Assembly (NCBI GenBank): GCA_006176705.1
Contig: QRFJ01002122.1
Location: 1 to 64,000, forward strand
DNA length: 64,000 bases
Reading direction: 5' to 3'
DNA from: Cocos nucifera
Lineage: Eukaryota; Streptophyta; Magnoliopsida; Arecales; Arecaceae
Position 1 is the first letter of the stretch; each line of letters starts with the position of its first letter. The translations under genes were made by a program, and so were the position numbers. The notes beneath the pieces were generated by a model. That model did no database searches. It saw only the letters and a list, made by a program, of their open reading frames with translations, and was not told the origin of the DNA. Below, piece after piece: positions 44,986 through 57,350 of the stretch.

Positions 44986-47410
44986 ACTTTTAGGAGGCCG
45001 GCAGGGCCCCCCTTTCTTCCTTCCGATTGGTGGCCGGCGATTGGCCGGCGTTCCCGGCATATGGCGGCCGTTTTTCGGCGATCAAGCAATGGAGGTGTTC
45101 CCGCGGGCGGTCCAGTAGCGATCGTGTACAGGACGGCCGATCTGGTGGGCATAGCATGCTGTCTTCTTCTCCGAGAAATCGCAGGACGGCGGTGGCTGGT
45201 GGAACGCGTCCAGTAGGTGCGCGTGCAGCAAGAGTCAGCCAAGAAGGCGGTAGGAGGGGTGATCGATCGGATCTTCTTCTTCTAGCGAGATGGCGCGCGG
45301 GCAGAGGTTGGATCCGATGGTGGTGGCTCGCGTGCAGCGAAGAGCCGGCCGAGGAGCAGGGATCCGGTGTCGGAGCAGGCCGCATGGAAGAATTCGATGC
45401 CAGGGAGCACGGATCCGGCGAGATGGCGCAGGGCCCTCTCTTCCTCCTGACGCGTGGATCCGGTGGCGCGCGAACGGCGACAGCGACGGTGTGCTGGGTG
45501 GTGTTCCGGTGGTGGTGGCGCCCAGGTGAGGTCGATCGACGGTGGTCGGCAGCAGGCGATCGGTTTCCTGTTTTTGGTTTGGACGGGACGATGGAGAAAG
45601 CCGAAGGAATCTGGCAGGTTCCAGGAGAGAGAGAGAGAGAGAGAGAGGAAAAAAAAGAAAAACCGAAGGGTATTAGAGTTTTTTTTTATTTTCTCTCTAT
45701 CGTGATTATTCTTTTGCAGCTTCGTACGGTATTAAAAATAAAAATATGAAAATACTGGGCTACTAGTGATTTTATTTAGTATCAAAACCCAAGATAGCTG
45801 AAGAAGTAACTATTCAATTTGATGGAAGAATAGAAATATAGTTAGGATGTGTTCAATGATGCGATCGATTGGAACCTTAGAGGTGATAGAGATAGATGAT
45901 CTATAAAGATCTAGCAGATTAGGATTGAATGACTGTAGGGTGGCACAGAAATCAGGTAGGAAATGCTGGAGTATTGTAATAGTACTTTTCTAAAGACATA
46001 AAGGCTGAGAGAAGCTTAGTGGTGCAGTAATCGAGAAAGATATCTCAACAAAAAATGTTAGAAGCATCTCAGGAAAATTAAGAGTAGGTCTCAGGGAGAG
46101 GCAGGAAGGTCTCAGGGAGTGCCAGATGCATCAAGTAGTCGAAAGTATCTTGGATCAGGTTTCTTCTTCGGGAGCATTAGGAAGAATCGCGGTTCAGGTA
46201 GAGGATGGGTTATGTATAGCAAGAGAGAACTCGGATATTTATGAGGTAGTGTTGAGACGAGATAGGGAGTATTGGAGTGCTGCAGCAATGCTTTCTTGGA
46301 GGCACGAGCTGAGAGAGGCTCGACGGTGCAGCAATCGTGGGAGGTATCTTAGTAAAGAGTGTCAAAAGGCATCTCAGAGAGATCGAAAGCAGGTTTTAGG
46401 GAGAGCTAGGAAGTTTCAGGAGCCTCGAGATGAGATAGGTAGGTCTGAGCTTCGAACAGAATTTGAGCTATAGTTCCTTCGAGTGAAACTGAAGTATGAT
46501 TGGTGTAGAAGTAGAAAAGAAATGCTAGGATGGAATTTTCTAGGGTTCAGTCACTGGATTCAGAGGAGTTGGATGAGGTCCTGTATGTTTTGGAGGAGCC
46601 TATAAGGTACAGCGTATCCGAGATGATTTCGGAGAGATCCGTGGAGTGCAAAGGATCCGAAAGAGCAGTGATGGTGTTCAAGGTGCAGTGGCAGGCTCAA
46701 CAGTGTAGCGTTGAATGGTTAGCCTCAGGTGACTCGATGATAGAGTCAGATTCTTCTGTGACATCAGATGGACTTCGAGTATAGATGGAGCTCCGCAGTG
46801 GCGGCTTCAAAAGTGGAGAAAAATTTGACATGAGCTCAGAGCAGAGGGATACAGGAGGATCGATATCTTAGCACCAATGTCAGTGATGCATAGTTCTAGA
46901 TGGAGCGGCATGTGCAGGTTGAAAGGCATAGCTTTGAGGAGATCGTGTTAGATGATACAGTATGTGCTGGTACAGGAATGCTGTAGATTTTTTAGAAAAG
47001 TTCAGAAAAAGTGATGCAGCTGCCAAGCAGAAGGGATCCTACAATTTCAGGATAGTGTGAATAAGCAAGCACAAATCTTCGATTGTAGAGACGGTCATCT
47101 CAAAGATCTCCAAGGGTGCACAATAGCTGAAAAGGATTGGCAGAGGCATTAGAGTTTGCACAGGAAGCTGTCTGGATGCGTTGTGGAGCACAGATTGGTG
47201 TTGCAGCCATGGGATCAGAGCCGAAGGACATCAGTTCAAGACCAAGAAGTGCAGTGGAGCATGAGTCTCAGAAGCTGTGGAGCATAGATCGATGTTGCAG
47301 CTAAGGAGGTAAGGTGGCTTCGGTGAGATGGTGTCAGCTCTAGAGGCAGCAGGGTGGTGCAGATAGTTCACGCAGGGTTTGCCAAGACTTGGGGGTACCA
47401 AGATAGAGAT

Positions 47411-47921
47411 TGTTAGGATTAGTGATGCTCCCAAGCCTTGGAAGGCCACTGGAGGAGTCAGAATGTTGGCTTTGGAAGATTAGGACAGGTATGGTCCTGG
47501 GGCTAGGTCTGGTTTGATTCTAAGGTAGAGGTTTAGCCCTCCACGGTCATAAAGCCCTGGTTTGTGGGTCGCATGGGGGCTACTCAGAGTTTGGATTAGG
47601 TTTGGATCTATGGGATTGAGTGCATGATCAAATCATGCATGTACATGGGTTTGGGTGAGTGCATTCAAACTAGATTAGCCCAAAGAGTTTTTTATGGATT
47701 AGAGTTTTGACCCATATATAGGTATATATATACATGTATATTGTAAACCCTAGAAATTGAGACAAAAGATATCAATAGAGCTATTTTCTCCCACATCTCT
47801 CCCTCTTTCTGATTTCTTCACATGCCAAGATGCTCTAAGGGGTACGCCTCCAAGCCTCGAGGAAGGAGGCACGCCCTACTCTTCATTCAATCTCAACAAC
47901 GTCAAGCAATCCTGCACAACA
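47411..47921 (+). repeat. Right LTR of E2
   Basis: It begins TGTTAGGATTAGTG and ends CTGCACAACA, followed by ATCTA. It is closer to the right LTR of E1 (4868-5368) than to its own left LTR, as expected if E1 and E2 are copies of one insertion. Confidence 0.8.
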
Positions 47922-48304
47922 ATCTATAAGTCCTAAGAAATTACATGATTTAGATTTAACAATTGCTTCAGATTATTGATGTTTAAGATGTGCTATTATG
48001 GTTCTGCTCTTTCTAGCAAGAAACTTCTACTAAAGATGATGTAATTGCTTTAAAAGCTTTTAGAAACTTGAATGCTCACTTGCATTCCAGGCATTTCCTT
48101 AGATACGAGTATTTTTAGAAGAAAACATCCATCCACTACTCCATACAACTGCATAGATTCCTGATTCTAGCAACCAAGACTCGGCTATGGCCAGAAGATC
48201 CAGCCAGAAACAACATGGAATTATAGAAAACTAAGAGTGGGTTAAGAAGAGCAATATTGACTTGCTGGTCGTTGGTAAACCATTTTCTTGGCTGGGAATA
48301 ATAC
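47922..48304. repeat. Duplicated block D, copy D2 (left part)
   Basis: It matches 5369-5754 of D1. It ends in AATAC (48300-48304), the target duplication of Tat-4. There is no gene. Confidence 0.8.
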
Positions 48305-49217
48305 TGTTGGTGCAGAAACTGGTTGTCGTCGGATCGAGCTGGAGTGAAGGAGGATGAGGTCGCCGTCGGAGACCTACAAAACAAAATCCCATCCGGAGCT
48401 GATGGAAGGTGGCTCCGATAGGACCCTCCGATGGTCAAATTAGCTCTGGCCAACGGATATGGAGTGCTCAATGTAGAATTCAGCAGAGTTTTGAGAACGG
48501 AAGAAGGGTTTTTAGAATCTGGCGTAAGCGTATCTGGAGGATCCTTTTTATAGGTGGAGCTTATTGTAACTGCCTTGATTAATGACTGTCATAACCGTCC
48601 TGATCAATGCCGATCGTTATTGACTTGATAAACGTCGATCATTATTATCGTGTAACCATTTAGTAGTGGGATCGTCAACAGTCTGTAAAAAGTTTGGCTT
48701 CCATAGAAGCTCGATTACTGGAGGGTTCGGAGGGAGTTCGGCTTTCGTAGAAGCCCGACTGCCTTCGGCTTTCTTAGAAGCCCGACCGAAGGAGATGTTT
48801 GGGAGTACGACTCCTAGAGAAGTTCGGCCATTGAGTAGTTTGGTCGAAAGTTCGGCCACTGAGGAGTTCGGCTTCCATAGAAGCCCGACCGAAGATGTCT
48901 GGGGAGTTTGGCTCCTGGAGGAGTTCGGCCGCCACTAAGGAGTTCGGAAGCCTGATGGAGTTTGGCTAAGGCTCGTCTGCTGGGATCCCAAAGAAGCTCG
49001 ACCACTGAGAAGTTCGGCTCCCATAGAAGCTCGATCGAAGGAGATATCTGGGGAGTCCGACTCCTAGAGAAGTTCGGCCACTGAAGAGGTCGGAAGGGAC
49101 TCGACCGCTAAGGAGCTTGGCTAAGGCTCGTCCGCTGAAGCTTTCTCGTGACTACCGATTGCATTATCGGCTGAACATCCGATTGGACTTCGATGAGAGT
49201 GGGATTTATCTCTAACA
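48305..49217 (-). repeat. Left LTR of Tat-4 (minus orientation)
   Basis: The plus-strand text runs from TGTTGGTGCAGAAAC to CTCTAACA. The rest of its minus-strand reading continues outward, so it behaves as a 3' LTR facing left. Confidence 0.85.
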
Positions 49218-49908
49218 ATAGTCTCCCCACTTTCGAGTTTGAAATTCAAAGGGAGCACCAAAACAAGCGACTGCCGAAGTTCTTTTTCAGGCTCCGCACC
49301 ATTAAAGTTGAAGTTCGGAGGATCATATCTCCTGCCCCAGAGGTTACCTCGGGGGAGATCTCATCTCCTGCGGTCGAGGTCGGAGGTTGATGCGGGCGCT
49401 CGAGGAAGATCTTATCTCCTACGACCGAGGTTGACTCGGTCGCTCAGGATAGATCTTATCTCTAGCCGAGGTTGTCTCGGTCGCTCGGGAGGGATCTCAT
49501 CTCTGGCAGTCGAGGTTGCCTTGGGGAGATCTTATCTCCTACGGTCGAGGTTGATGGAGATCTTATCAGAGCCTCTCCTCCCATGACTTTGCTCGCATTA
49601 GGATGAGGTTCTCCTCCTGTTCCTATAAACCATCCTTTGTGAACGAGGCCTTCGACTTTGCTCGCGTTAGGATGAGGTTCCCTCCTGTTCCTAACAGACT
49701 GTGGGGGCACATAAGGACCATTGTCAGAGCCTCTCCCCCCCCATCCCATCCTTTGTGAACGAGGCCTTCGACTTTGCTTGCGTTAGGATGAGGTTCTTCT
49801 CCTATTCCTAACGAGTTGTGGGGGCACATAAGGACCGCTGTCAGAACCTCTCCCCCCATGACTTTGCTCGTATTAGGATGAGGTTCTCCTCCTATTCCTA
49901 TAAACCAT
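49218..49908 (-). repeat. Inverted 3' untranslated region of Tat-4 (left arm)
   Basis: It contains a short palindromic array (about 49318-49564) and then copies of the 116-bp repeat (about 49565-49908), both in minus orientation. It is the mirror counterpart of 54480-55337 on the right arm. Confidence 0.8.
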
Positions 49909-49911
49909 CCC

Positions 49912-50590
49912 AGGGATTTTGCTGACATGCTAACTCGGACTGAAGGTTATGCCCGGGCTGAGGAGGCCTTCAAGACCAAGGATGATGAAGACGAAGGCGA
50001 GCGGCAAGTCGGCGAGCCGGGTAAGCCCGCAGAAGAAAGGAAGCCGAGTAAAGTTTGACCGCATTTCCGAACTCCTTCTGGGCACAGACAAGCTCGAACT
50101 CCCCCTCGAGTCTGGAGGCGAGAAAGCTCCGATGGAAGGACATGCCGAGGTTCTTTCCAACATCGAGGTTCTCCCCAGTGCTAAGGTTCTCTCCAACAGA
50201 GATTTCACAACTACGCCCCCCTTAACTCTCCGAAGATCCAAGTACTGATAAAAATCAGGGAACAACTTCCAAAACTTGAAAGGATGCATTCCCACCCTAG
50301 CAAACGCAATCCCAATAAGTTCTGCCTTTATCATCGTGACCACGGCCGCGACACTGAAGAGTGCATCCAACTTCAGGACGAGATCGAAGAGCTTATCAGA
50401 CGGGGTAGACTCGGTCGATTCTTACGAAGATGGCCTAAAGGGCATGAGGATTGACTGAGAGCACTACCACCGAGGGAGGAGGACCAAGAAGATCGGCCGC
50501 CTCTTGGTATCATCAATACAATCTCGGGGGGACTTCAACAAGAAGAGGTCAGCGGATCTGAAGGACCGGTGAAGAAATAGAGGATCGAGG
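49912..50590 (+). pseudogene. Tat-4 gag C-terminal part
   Basis: It starts abruptly within the sequence matching Tat-1 at about 23230 ('RDFADMLTRTEGYARAEEAF') and continues in one frame. It includes 'NPNKFCLYHRDHGRDTEEC' (about 50308) and 'GRLGRFLRR' (about 50404). In-frame stops occur, e.g. near 50057, 50450 and 50578. The upstream half of gag is not present anywhere in the element. Confidence 0.75.
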
Positions 50591-53500
50591 AACCTGTGAC
50601 CTTTACCAAGGCGGACGTCCAGGGGGTCCAATTTTCGTACAACGATGCGGTTATAATCTCTTTGAACATTGCCGATTATGATGTACGCTGCATTTTAGTG
50701 GACAATGAAAGTTTGACCGATGTGTTGTTTTATGATGCCTTCTCAAAAATTTCCTTACCCGATAGCCACTTGGAGCCTATGAACTCCCCGCTGATAGGAT
50801 TCATCGATAATACCGTACCAGTTGAGGGCATAATAACTTTGGCTGTGACAGCAGGGCGACGCCCGAAATTGGCCAAAGCACAAGTTGATTTCTTAGTCGT
50901 AAGAACTCCGTCCGCCTACAATGCCATTCTTGGCCGATCTGGTTTAAATGCACTTCAGACGGTGGTATCGACCTATTATTTGAAGATAAAATTCTCGATA
51001 AATCACAGGATTAAAGAGGTTAGGGGAGATCAAGCTTTAGCGAGGCACTGCTACTCGATCGCCCTACATAAGGGAGAGCAGTCCAACTCTTATCTTGTTG
51101 ACGAATTGGATGTCCAAGATGACCTTACTAAAGAATGGGGCAAGCCTATGGAGGACCTCATCTCTGTGCCCTTAGACGACGAAAATGTCGAACATGCGGT
51201 ACAGATCAGCTCCAACTTGGCAGGCGAAGTTTGGGAGCAACTTATTACCTTCCTCAAAAGAAATGCAGACGTCTTCGCCTGGACTCCAGCAGATATGCCA
51301 GGAATTGACGCCGAGGTCATGGAGCATCGACTGGCCGTCGACCCGAGGCATCGATCGATAAAAGAAAAGATACGCCACCATGCCTCGGAGAGACAGAAAG
51401 CCATCGCTAAAGAAGTAGATAAGCTCCTTAAAGTCAGATTCATTCGGGAGATTAATTATCCAACCTATATCTCAAATGTGGTCCTCGTCAAAAAGGCAAA
51501 CAATAAATGAAGGATGTGCATTGACTTCAAAAAGCTGAATAAGGTCTGCCTGAAAGACAGTTACCCTCTATCCAGGATTGATCAACTAGTGGATGCGACT
51601 TCGGGCTACGAGCTCCTCACCTTCATGGACGCCTTCTCTAGTTATAATCATATCCGGATGGCATCTGAGGACGAAGAAAAGATCGCTTTCATTACTGACC
51701 GTGGTCTTTATTATTACAGGGTCATGCCCTTTGGGCTCAAAAATGTAGGAGCAACGTACCAGCGTTTGATCAATAAGGTCTTCAAAGAGTAGATCGATCA
51801 TAACATGGAGGTGTATGTGGATGATATGCTCATCAAAAGTCGAGCTTCAACAGACCACCTCGCCAATCTTGAAAAGGCCTTTGGTGCACTCAGAAAGCAT
51901 AAGATGAAAATGAATCCGACCAAGTGCGCCTTTGGCGTGACCTTAGAAAAGTTTCTGGGGTTCATGGTGTCAAGATGAGGGATTGAAGCAAACCTCGAGA
52001 AAATTTGAGCCATTCAGAAGATGACTGCTCTGAATATGATCAAAGAAGTTCAGCGTCTGACTGGGAAGGTGGCGTTCCTAAATCATTTTGTCTCAAGGTC
52101 GGTCGAACGATGTGTGTCCTTCTTCCAAGTTCTCAGGCAACCAAAGAACTTCTGCTAGACAATGGAGTGCCAACAGGCATTCGAGGAACTTAAAAACTAC
52201 CTCGGCTCATCCCCATTGCTGGCAAAGGTCGAACCTAGAGAGAAATTATTCTTGTACCTGGCTGTCTCTCCAGTGGCCCTAGCGGCAGTACTGGTCAAAG
52301 AGGAAGCGAAGATACAACGATCGATCTACTATGTGAGCCGGATCTTGAGGGATGCGGAAACCAAATACTCAAGGTTAGAAAAACTGATTTACTCTCTTCT
52401 AATTGTTGTCCAGAAACTCTGACCTTATTTTTAGGAGCACACCATTACGGTCCTCATGGACCAACCAATAAAAGCAGTCTTGCACTGAGCAGACGCTTCT
52501 GAGAGAATCATAAAATGGACAATCGAGCTTACAGAGTTTGACATCAACTATCAGCCCAGGCCATCGATCAAGGCTCAGATATTGATGGATTTTGTGTTAG
52601 AATGTACCATTCCAATCGAACCCGAATCTGAATAGAATGAGATCGGTGCCCTGCTATTGCAGCCGAACTTCCCCAAGGAAAGTGCTGATCTCCCCGAAGG
52701 CATTTGGGCTCTACATGTGGATGGCTCATCCAACTCCACCAAAGCTGGTGCGGGGCTGGTCTTAATTAGCTCTGAGGGCATCGTCACCAAGTATGCACTA
52801 CGCTTCGAGTTTTCTACGACCAACAATGGAGCTGAATATGAAGCGCTAATCGTCGGATTAAAAATAGCGAAGAAATTAAAAGTATATCGACTTCAAGTCT
52901 TCAGTGATTTCCAACTGGTGCTATGCCAAGTTAATGGTAGCTACGAGACACGAAAGAATAGTATGGTGAGATACCTTGTGAAGGTGAGGGATTTGACCCC
53001 GGTCTTTGACAGTTTTGGCGTCCAATAAATTTCGAGGGCAGAAAATGTCAGAGCCGATCTTCTCTCCAAGTTGGACACTTTAGCTTCGGCCGAGCTTCCC
53101 AAAAAAGTATTCTTGGAGGTTCTGAAGTTCCCAACCATAAAGAAATCCTAGGTCATTCTGCACACGAAATTCGAGCCGAGCTGGATTGACCCATTGATTG
53201 CCTACCTCAAAGAGGGGCTCCTTTCTTATGATCCGAAAGAAGCTCGAAAGCTCAGGAATCAAGCCTCCCGCTATGTTTTACATGAAGGCACGTTGTATAA
53301 GAGGTCCTACTCCCTTCCGCTATTGAGATGTCTCCGACCTTCAGAGGCCAACCTCGCACTCTGGAAGGTGCATGAAGGACTCTGCAGAAGTCATGTAGGA
53401 GCCAGGTCCCTATCGCAAAGACTACTTTGATAAGGATACTATTGGCCAACCTTGTTTCACGATTCTGTGGAGTATGTGAAAAAGTATGATCGCTATCAGA

Positions 53501-54414
53501 AGAATGCAAATGTACAAAGACAGCCGGCCTTCGAGCTTGCTCCGCTAAGTGCACCTTGGCCATTTGCGTAATGGGGAATGGACATACTTGGCCCCTTTTC
53601 GATGGCGTCCGGGCAGCGGAAGTTCCTCCTAATCGCGATTGACTATTTCACCAAGTGGATCGAAGTCGAACCACTAGCGAAGATTATTGAGGCCAAGGTG
53701 CAGGACTTCATCTGAAAGTCACTTGTCTGTCGATTCGGTCTACCCCGAATAATTATAACCGACAATGGATGACAGTTCACTGGGACGAGATTCATCGAGT
53801 TCTGCGAAGGACTAAACATCTTCCACCGCTTCACATCGGTAGCTCACCCACAGACCAATGGAAAAGCTGAGGTGACCAACCAGACTCTGCTGTAAGGCAT
53901 CAAGATAAGGCTCGACAGTGCAAAGGGGGCCTAGGTGGACGAACTCTACCATATTCTCTGGGCATACCGAACTACACAAAGGGTGCCGACTGGGAAAACA
54001 CCTTTCGCCTTGGCCTTTGGTACGGAGGCAGTTATTCCGATTGAACTTAAGCTCCCATCTGCATGAGTCGTAGGCTTCAACAAGCAGCTCAACCCCCAGG
54101 ACCTTAGAGTTAACCTCGACTTGTTGGAAGAAAAAAAAAAGGAAGCCCGCATTCGGATGGCAGCTTACAGACGAAAGGTGGCCCAGTACTACAACTCCAG
54201 AGTTAGAGATAAGACATTCAGAGTGGGGGACCTAGTGCTTCGACGAGTCGCCGTCTCACAGCCTCAGAGCCAAGGGAAGCTCACCCCAAATTGGGAAGGT
54301 CCGTATGAAGTGGTGGAGGTCGTCCGGTCCGAAACTTATCGTCTGAAGGAGCTTGGAGGAATAATGCTTTTCCGACCTTGGAACTCAGAAAATCTGAGGA
54401 TGTATTACCAATAA
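50591..54414 (+). pseudogene. Tat-4 pol: protease, RT, RNase H, archaeal-type RNase H, integrase
   Basis: All domains of Tat-1 pol are present in the same order and in a single frame, but with about 20 in-frame stops. The protease active site reads 'LVDNESLTDVLF' (about 50694), so the usual D-N-G-S is altered. RT keeps 'FGLKNVGATYQR' and 'VYVDDM' (51811-51828). The second RNase H reads 'LHVDGSSNSTKAGAGLVL' (about 52713). Integrase keeps 'WGMDILGPF' (about 53572) and 'QTNGKAEVTNQTLL' (about 53851). Most stops fall at Trp, Gln or Arg codons of Tat-1, consistent with C-to-T or G-to-A change. It is certainly non-functional. Confidence 0.85.
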
Positions 54415-54499
54415 ACTATCTTTAATAAAACTTCTTCGTTTAGCATTATTATTTTCTAGTGCAAGAATTACATGATGACATGAGAGAAACGAGCGAAAG

Positions 54500-55130
54500 T
54501 GGTCCGTTAGGAACAGAAGGAGAACCTCGTCCTAACGCGAGCAAAATCGAAGGCCTCATTCACTTCAGACGAGATGGGGAGAGAGGCTCTGACAGCGGCC
54601 CTTGCGTGATTCCCTGCTGTTCCCACAGTTAAGAATAAGAGAAGAACCTCGTCCTAACGCAAGCAAAGTCAAAGGTCTCATTCACTTTAGACGAGATGAG
54701 GGGAGAGGCCCTGACAACGGTCCTTACATGCCCCCACAGTCCGTTAGGAATAGGAGAAGAATCTCATCCTGACACAAGCAAAGTCGAAGGCCTCGTTCAC
54801 TTTAAACGAGATGGGGGAGAGGCCCTGATAATGGCCCTTGCGTGCCCCCAACCCATTAGGAATAAGAGGAGAATCTCATTCTGACACGAGCAAAATCGAA
54901 GGCCTCATTCACTTTAGACGAGATGGGAGAAGAGACCCTGACAACGGTCCTTGCGTGCCCCCACAGTCCGTTAGGAATAGGAAGAAAACCTCATCCTGAC
55001 ACGAGCAAAGTAGAAGGCCTCGTTCACTTTAGACGAGATGGAGGGAGAGACCCTGACAGTGGCCCTTACATACCCCCACAGCCTGCTAGAAACAGGAGGA
55101 GAACCTCGTCCTAACACGAGCAAAGTCCAA
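54500..55130 (+). repeat. 116-bp tandem repeat, right arm of Tat-4
   Basis: About five diverged units carry CGTTAGGAA and TCGAAGGCCT motifs, equivalent to 27844-28470 in Tat-1. They are followed by a remnant of the palindromic array (about 55140-55210) and a purine tract before the LTR. Confidence 0.75.
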
Positions 55131-55337
55131 GTCCGAGCTCTGAAGTCTACAGGAGATAGGATCTCCATCAACTTCAATTGTAAGATGAGATTTTCCCCGA
55201 GGTAACCTTTGGGGCAGGAGATACTATCCTCCGAACTTCAACTTTAATGGGTGCGGAGTCCGAAAAAAAACCTTCGGTAGTCGCCTATTTTGGTACTCCC
55301 TTCCTTCGAATTTCAAACTCGGGAGTGGAGGGACTAT

Positions 55338-56110
55338 TGTTGGGGATAAACCCCGCTCCCACCGAAGTCCAATTAGATGCTCAACCGATAATGCAACCAG
55401 TAGTCACGGAAAAGCTTCAGCGGACGAGCCTTAGCCGAGCTCTTTAACGGTCGGTCTTCTACGGAAGTCGGACTCCTCCAACGGTCGGGCTTTTATGGAA
55501 GCCGGACTCCTTGCGGACTTCTCCAGCGGCTGATCTTTTACGGAAGCTGGACTCCTTGCAGACTCCTCCAGCGGTACGAAAGTCGAACTCCTTGCGAACT
55601 CCTCCAGCGATCGGTCTTCTACGAAAGTCGGACTCCTTCAGCCATCAAACTTCTCAGTGGCCGAACTTCTATGGAAGCCAAACTTCTTACAGACTGTCGA
55701 TGGATTCCTACTGACGATCCCACTACTAAATGGTTACACGATAATAATGATCGATATTTATCAAGTCAATAATGATCGGCATTTGTCAAGTCAATAATGA
55801 TCGGCATTGATCAGGATAGTTACGACATTCATTAATCAAGGTAGTTATAACAAGCTTCGCCTATAAAAAGAATCCTCCAGATACGCTCAGATCAGGTTCA
55901 AAAAGAAAACTCTTCTCTCCTCCTTGAAACTCTACCGAACTTCCTACTGAGCACTCCATATCTGTTGGCCAGAGCTAACTTGACCGTCGGAGGGTCCTAT
56001 CGGAGCCATCCCCCATCGGCTCCAAATGGAACTTTATTTTGTAGGTCATCGGTGGCGACCTCATCCTCCACTCCAGCTCAATCCGACATCAATCAAATTC
56101 TGCACCAACA
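55338..56110 (+). repeat. Right LTR of Tat-4 (plus orientation)
   Basis: It begins TGTTGGGGATAAACC after GGGAGTGGAGGGACTAT and ends CTGCACCAACA. CTATAAAAAG at 55861-55870 is a likely TATA box. It is about 140 bp shorter than the left LTR. Confidence 0.85.
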
Positions 56111-56450
56111 AATACAAACCCTCAAAGCATTTCGTTTATCATCAATCAAAAAGTTGGAAATTTGATCCTAACAGGTTGTAGTGATGCGTTTAAAATTGAA
56201 AACCATTCCTCTCCCGGGGATGGTGGTTTTCAAAATCGATAGAGGAAAATGCCTTAGAAACTGGTCCTCCTGAGTTATGATAGAGACTTATAAAATAGAA
56301 TAGATGTCGGTAGTCCACTAGTTAATGTTTTAATGACATAAATGACATTTATTAGCACCGTTCATTTTCTGCATGGAGCATGCTAATAAAATTTGGGATA
56401 TCATGCAACTGGATGGTCCACGTACAAGCGAGTTAGTGGAATGCTTTTTG

Positions 56451-56712
56451 AGGATGTTTTGTTCGCAATCAGAATCAGAATGGATTGGAATCGAAATCAG
56501 AATGGTTAAATTCTCCAAAATATTTAGTTCATAATCGGAATAAAAATATGAATCCTTAGAAAAGAGTAGAGATGGAGTTTTAGATAAATTGGACCATTCA
56601 TATTCCATCTCGGAATTAGAATCAAAATGAGACTCCTCCCAACCAAATGGTTGAAATGGAATCCATTTCCATTCTGATTTTAAACCCCAACTCCCCACAA
56701 CCAAACACCTCC
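56451..56712. mobile_element. Tourist-like MITE (D2 copy a)
   Basis: Orthologous to 221-482 and 8775-9043; ends GATGTTTTGTT and ACCAAACACC. Confidence 0.65.
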
Positions 56713-57058
56713 TAAGATTAATTGGAGTGGTTTAGGTCCGCCAATGTTCTGATGCAGCCTTTGACCATTGGATCACCATAGTGATCTCTAATTGGCAAGG
56801 GCTCTGATGCAGTGTTTGAGGCTCTCTCATATCACAAATCTCAAAGCTCATCAATCATGGATCATGATGGTGATCCAACTATTCCTTCTGTATTGGACTG
56901 CCTGCTGATCCAATGAGCTTTCAAGCCTCAACTCTTTCATGTGGACAATGTGAGGCATAAAAGATGGTGCAAATTAATAAGCCCTTCATCAATAACAAGG
57001 CATTTAGGGGGCTCTTAGCCAACCAAATCATTATGTAGAAATTTTGTTGTGCAAATTA

Positions 57059-57350
57059 GGGAGATGTTTGGTTTGCAACTGGAATTGGAATCAAAATAGG
57101 TTAGAGTGGAATCAGAATGACCAAATCTCTCGAAGTATTTGGTACATGTCCAGAATCAAAATTGGAATCAAAATAAAAATTTAAATTCTTAGAAAAAAGT
57201 AGGAATTAAATTTTAGATAGATCGAAATATTTTCATCTGACCCCGAAATCGGAATTGGAATGAAACTCCTCTCAACCAAATGGTTGGAATAAGAGTCATC
57301 CATTCCCATTCCAATTTCAGACCCTAGCTCCTTCCATTCAAACGCCACCT
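57059..57350. mobile_element. Tourist-like MITE (D2 copy b)
   Basis: Orthologous to 828-1117. It starts GGGAGATGTTTGG after TTA and ends near AACGCCACC. Confidence 0.55.

Larger units (their letters stand above)
44352..47921 (+). mobile_element. Non-autonomous LTR retrotransposon E2 (original insertion)
   Basis: LTRs lie at 44352-44875 and 47411-47921, flanked by ATCCA (44347-44351) and ATCTA (47922-47926). The left LTR contains a (TA)n run (about 44632-44690) and a long T-tract. Three primer-site-like motifs follow the left LTR. The interior is homologous to E1, with a GC-rich section (about 44990-45620), and shows no gag or pol. It lies 240 bp downstream of the ALKBH stop codon. Confidence 0.8.
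48305..56110 (+). mobile_element. Tat-4: gypsy element with LTRs in inverted orientation
   Basis: The left LTR (48305-49217) is on the minus strand, the right LTR (55338-56110) on the plus strand. The outer ends are therefore both U5 ends (TGTTGGTGCAG ... CTGCACCAACA). Perfect AATAC duplications flank it (48300-48304, 56111-56115), and 5750-5754 in D1 shows the unoccupied site. Inside: inverted 3' untranslated repeats (49218 to about 49908), a junction at about 49907-49911, then on the plus strand the gag C-terminus, protease, RT, both RNases H, integrase (to 54414), 3' untranslated repeats and LTR. There is no primer site or gag N-terminus. Confidence 0.85.

Noticed and set aside
48305..49908. 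Explanation of the reversed left arm of Tat-4 as a separate truncated element lying next to it
   Set aside because: Two separate insertions would each need their own duplication. Instead one AATAC pair flanks the whole structure, and the D1 copy shows a single empty site.
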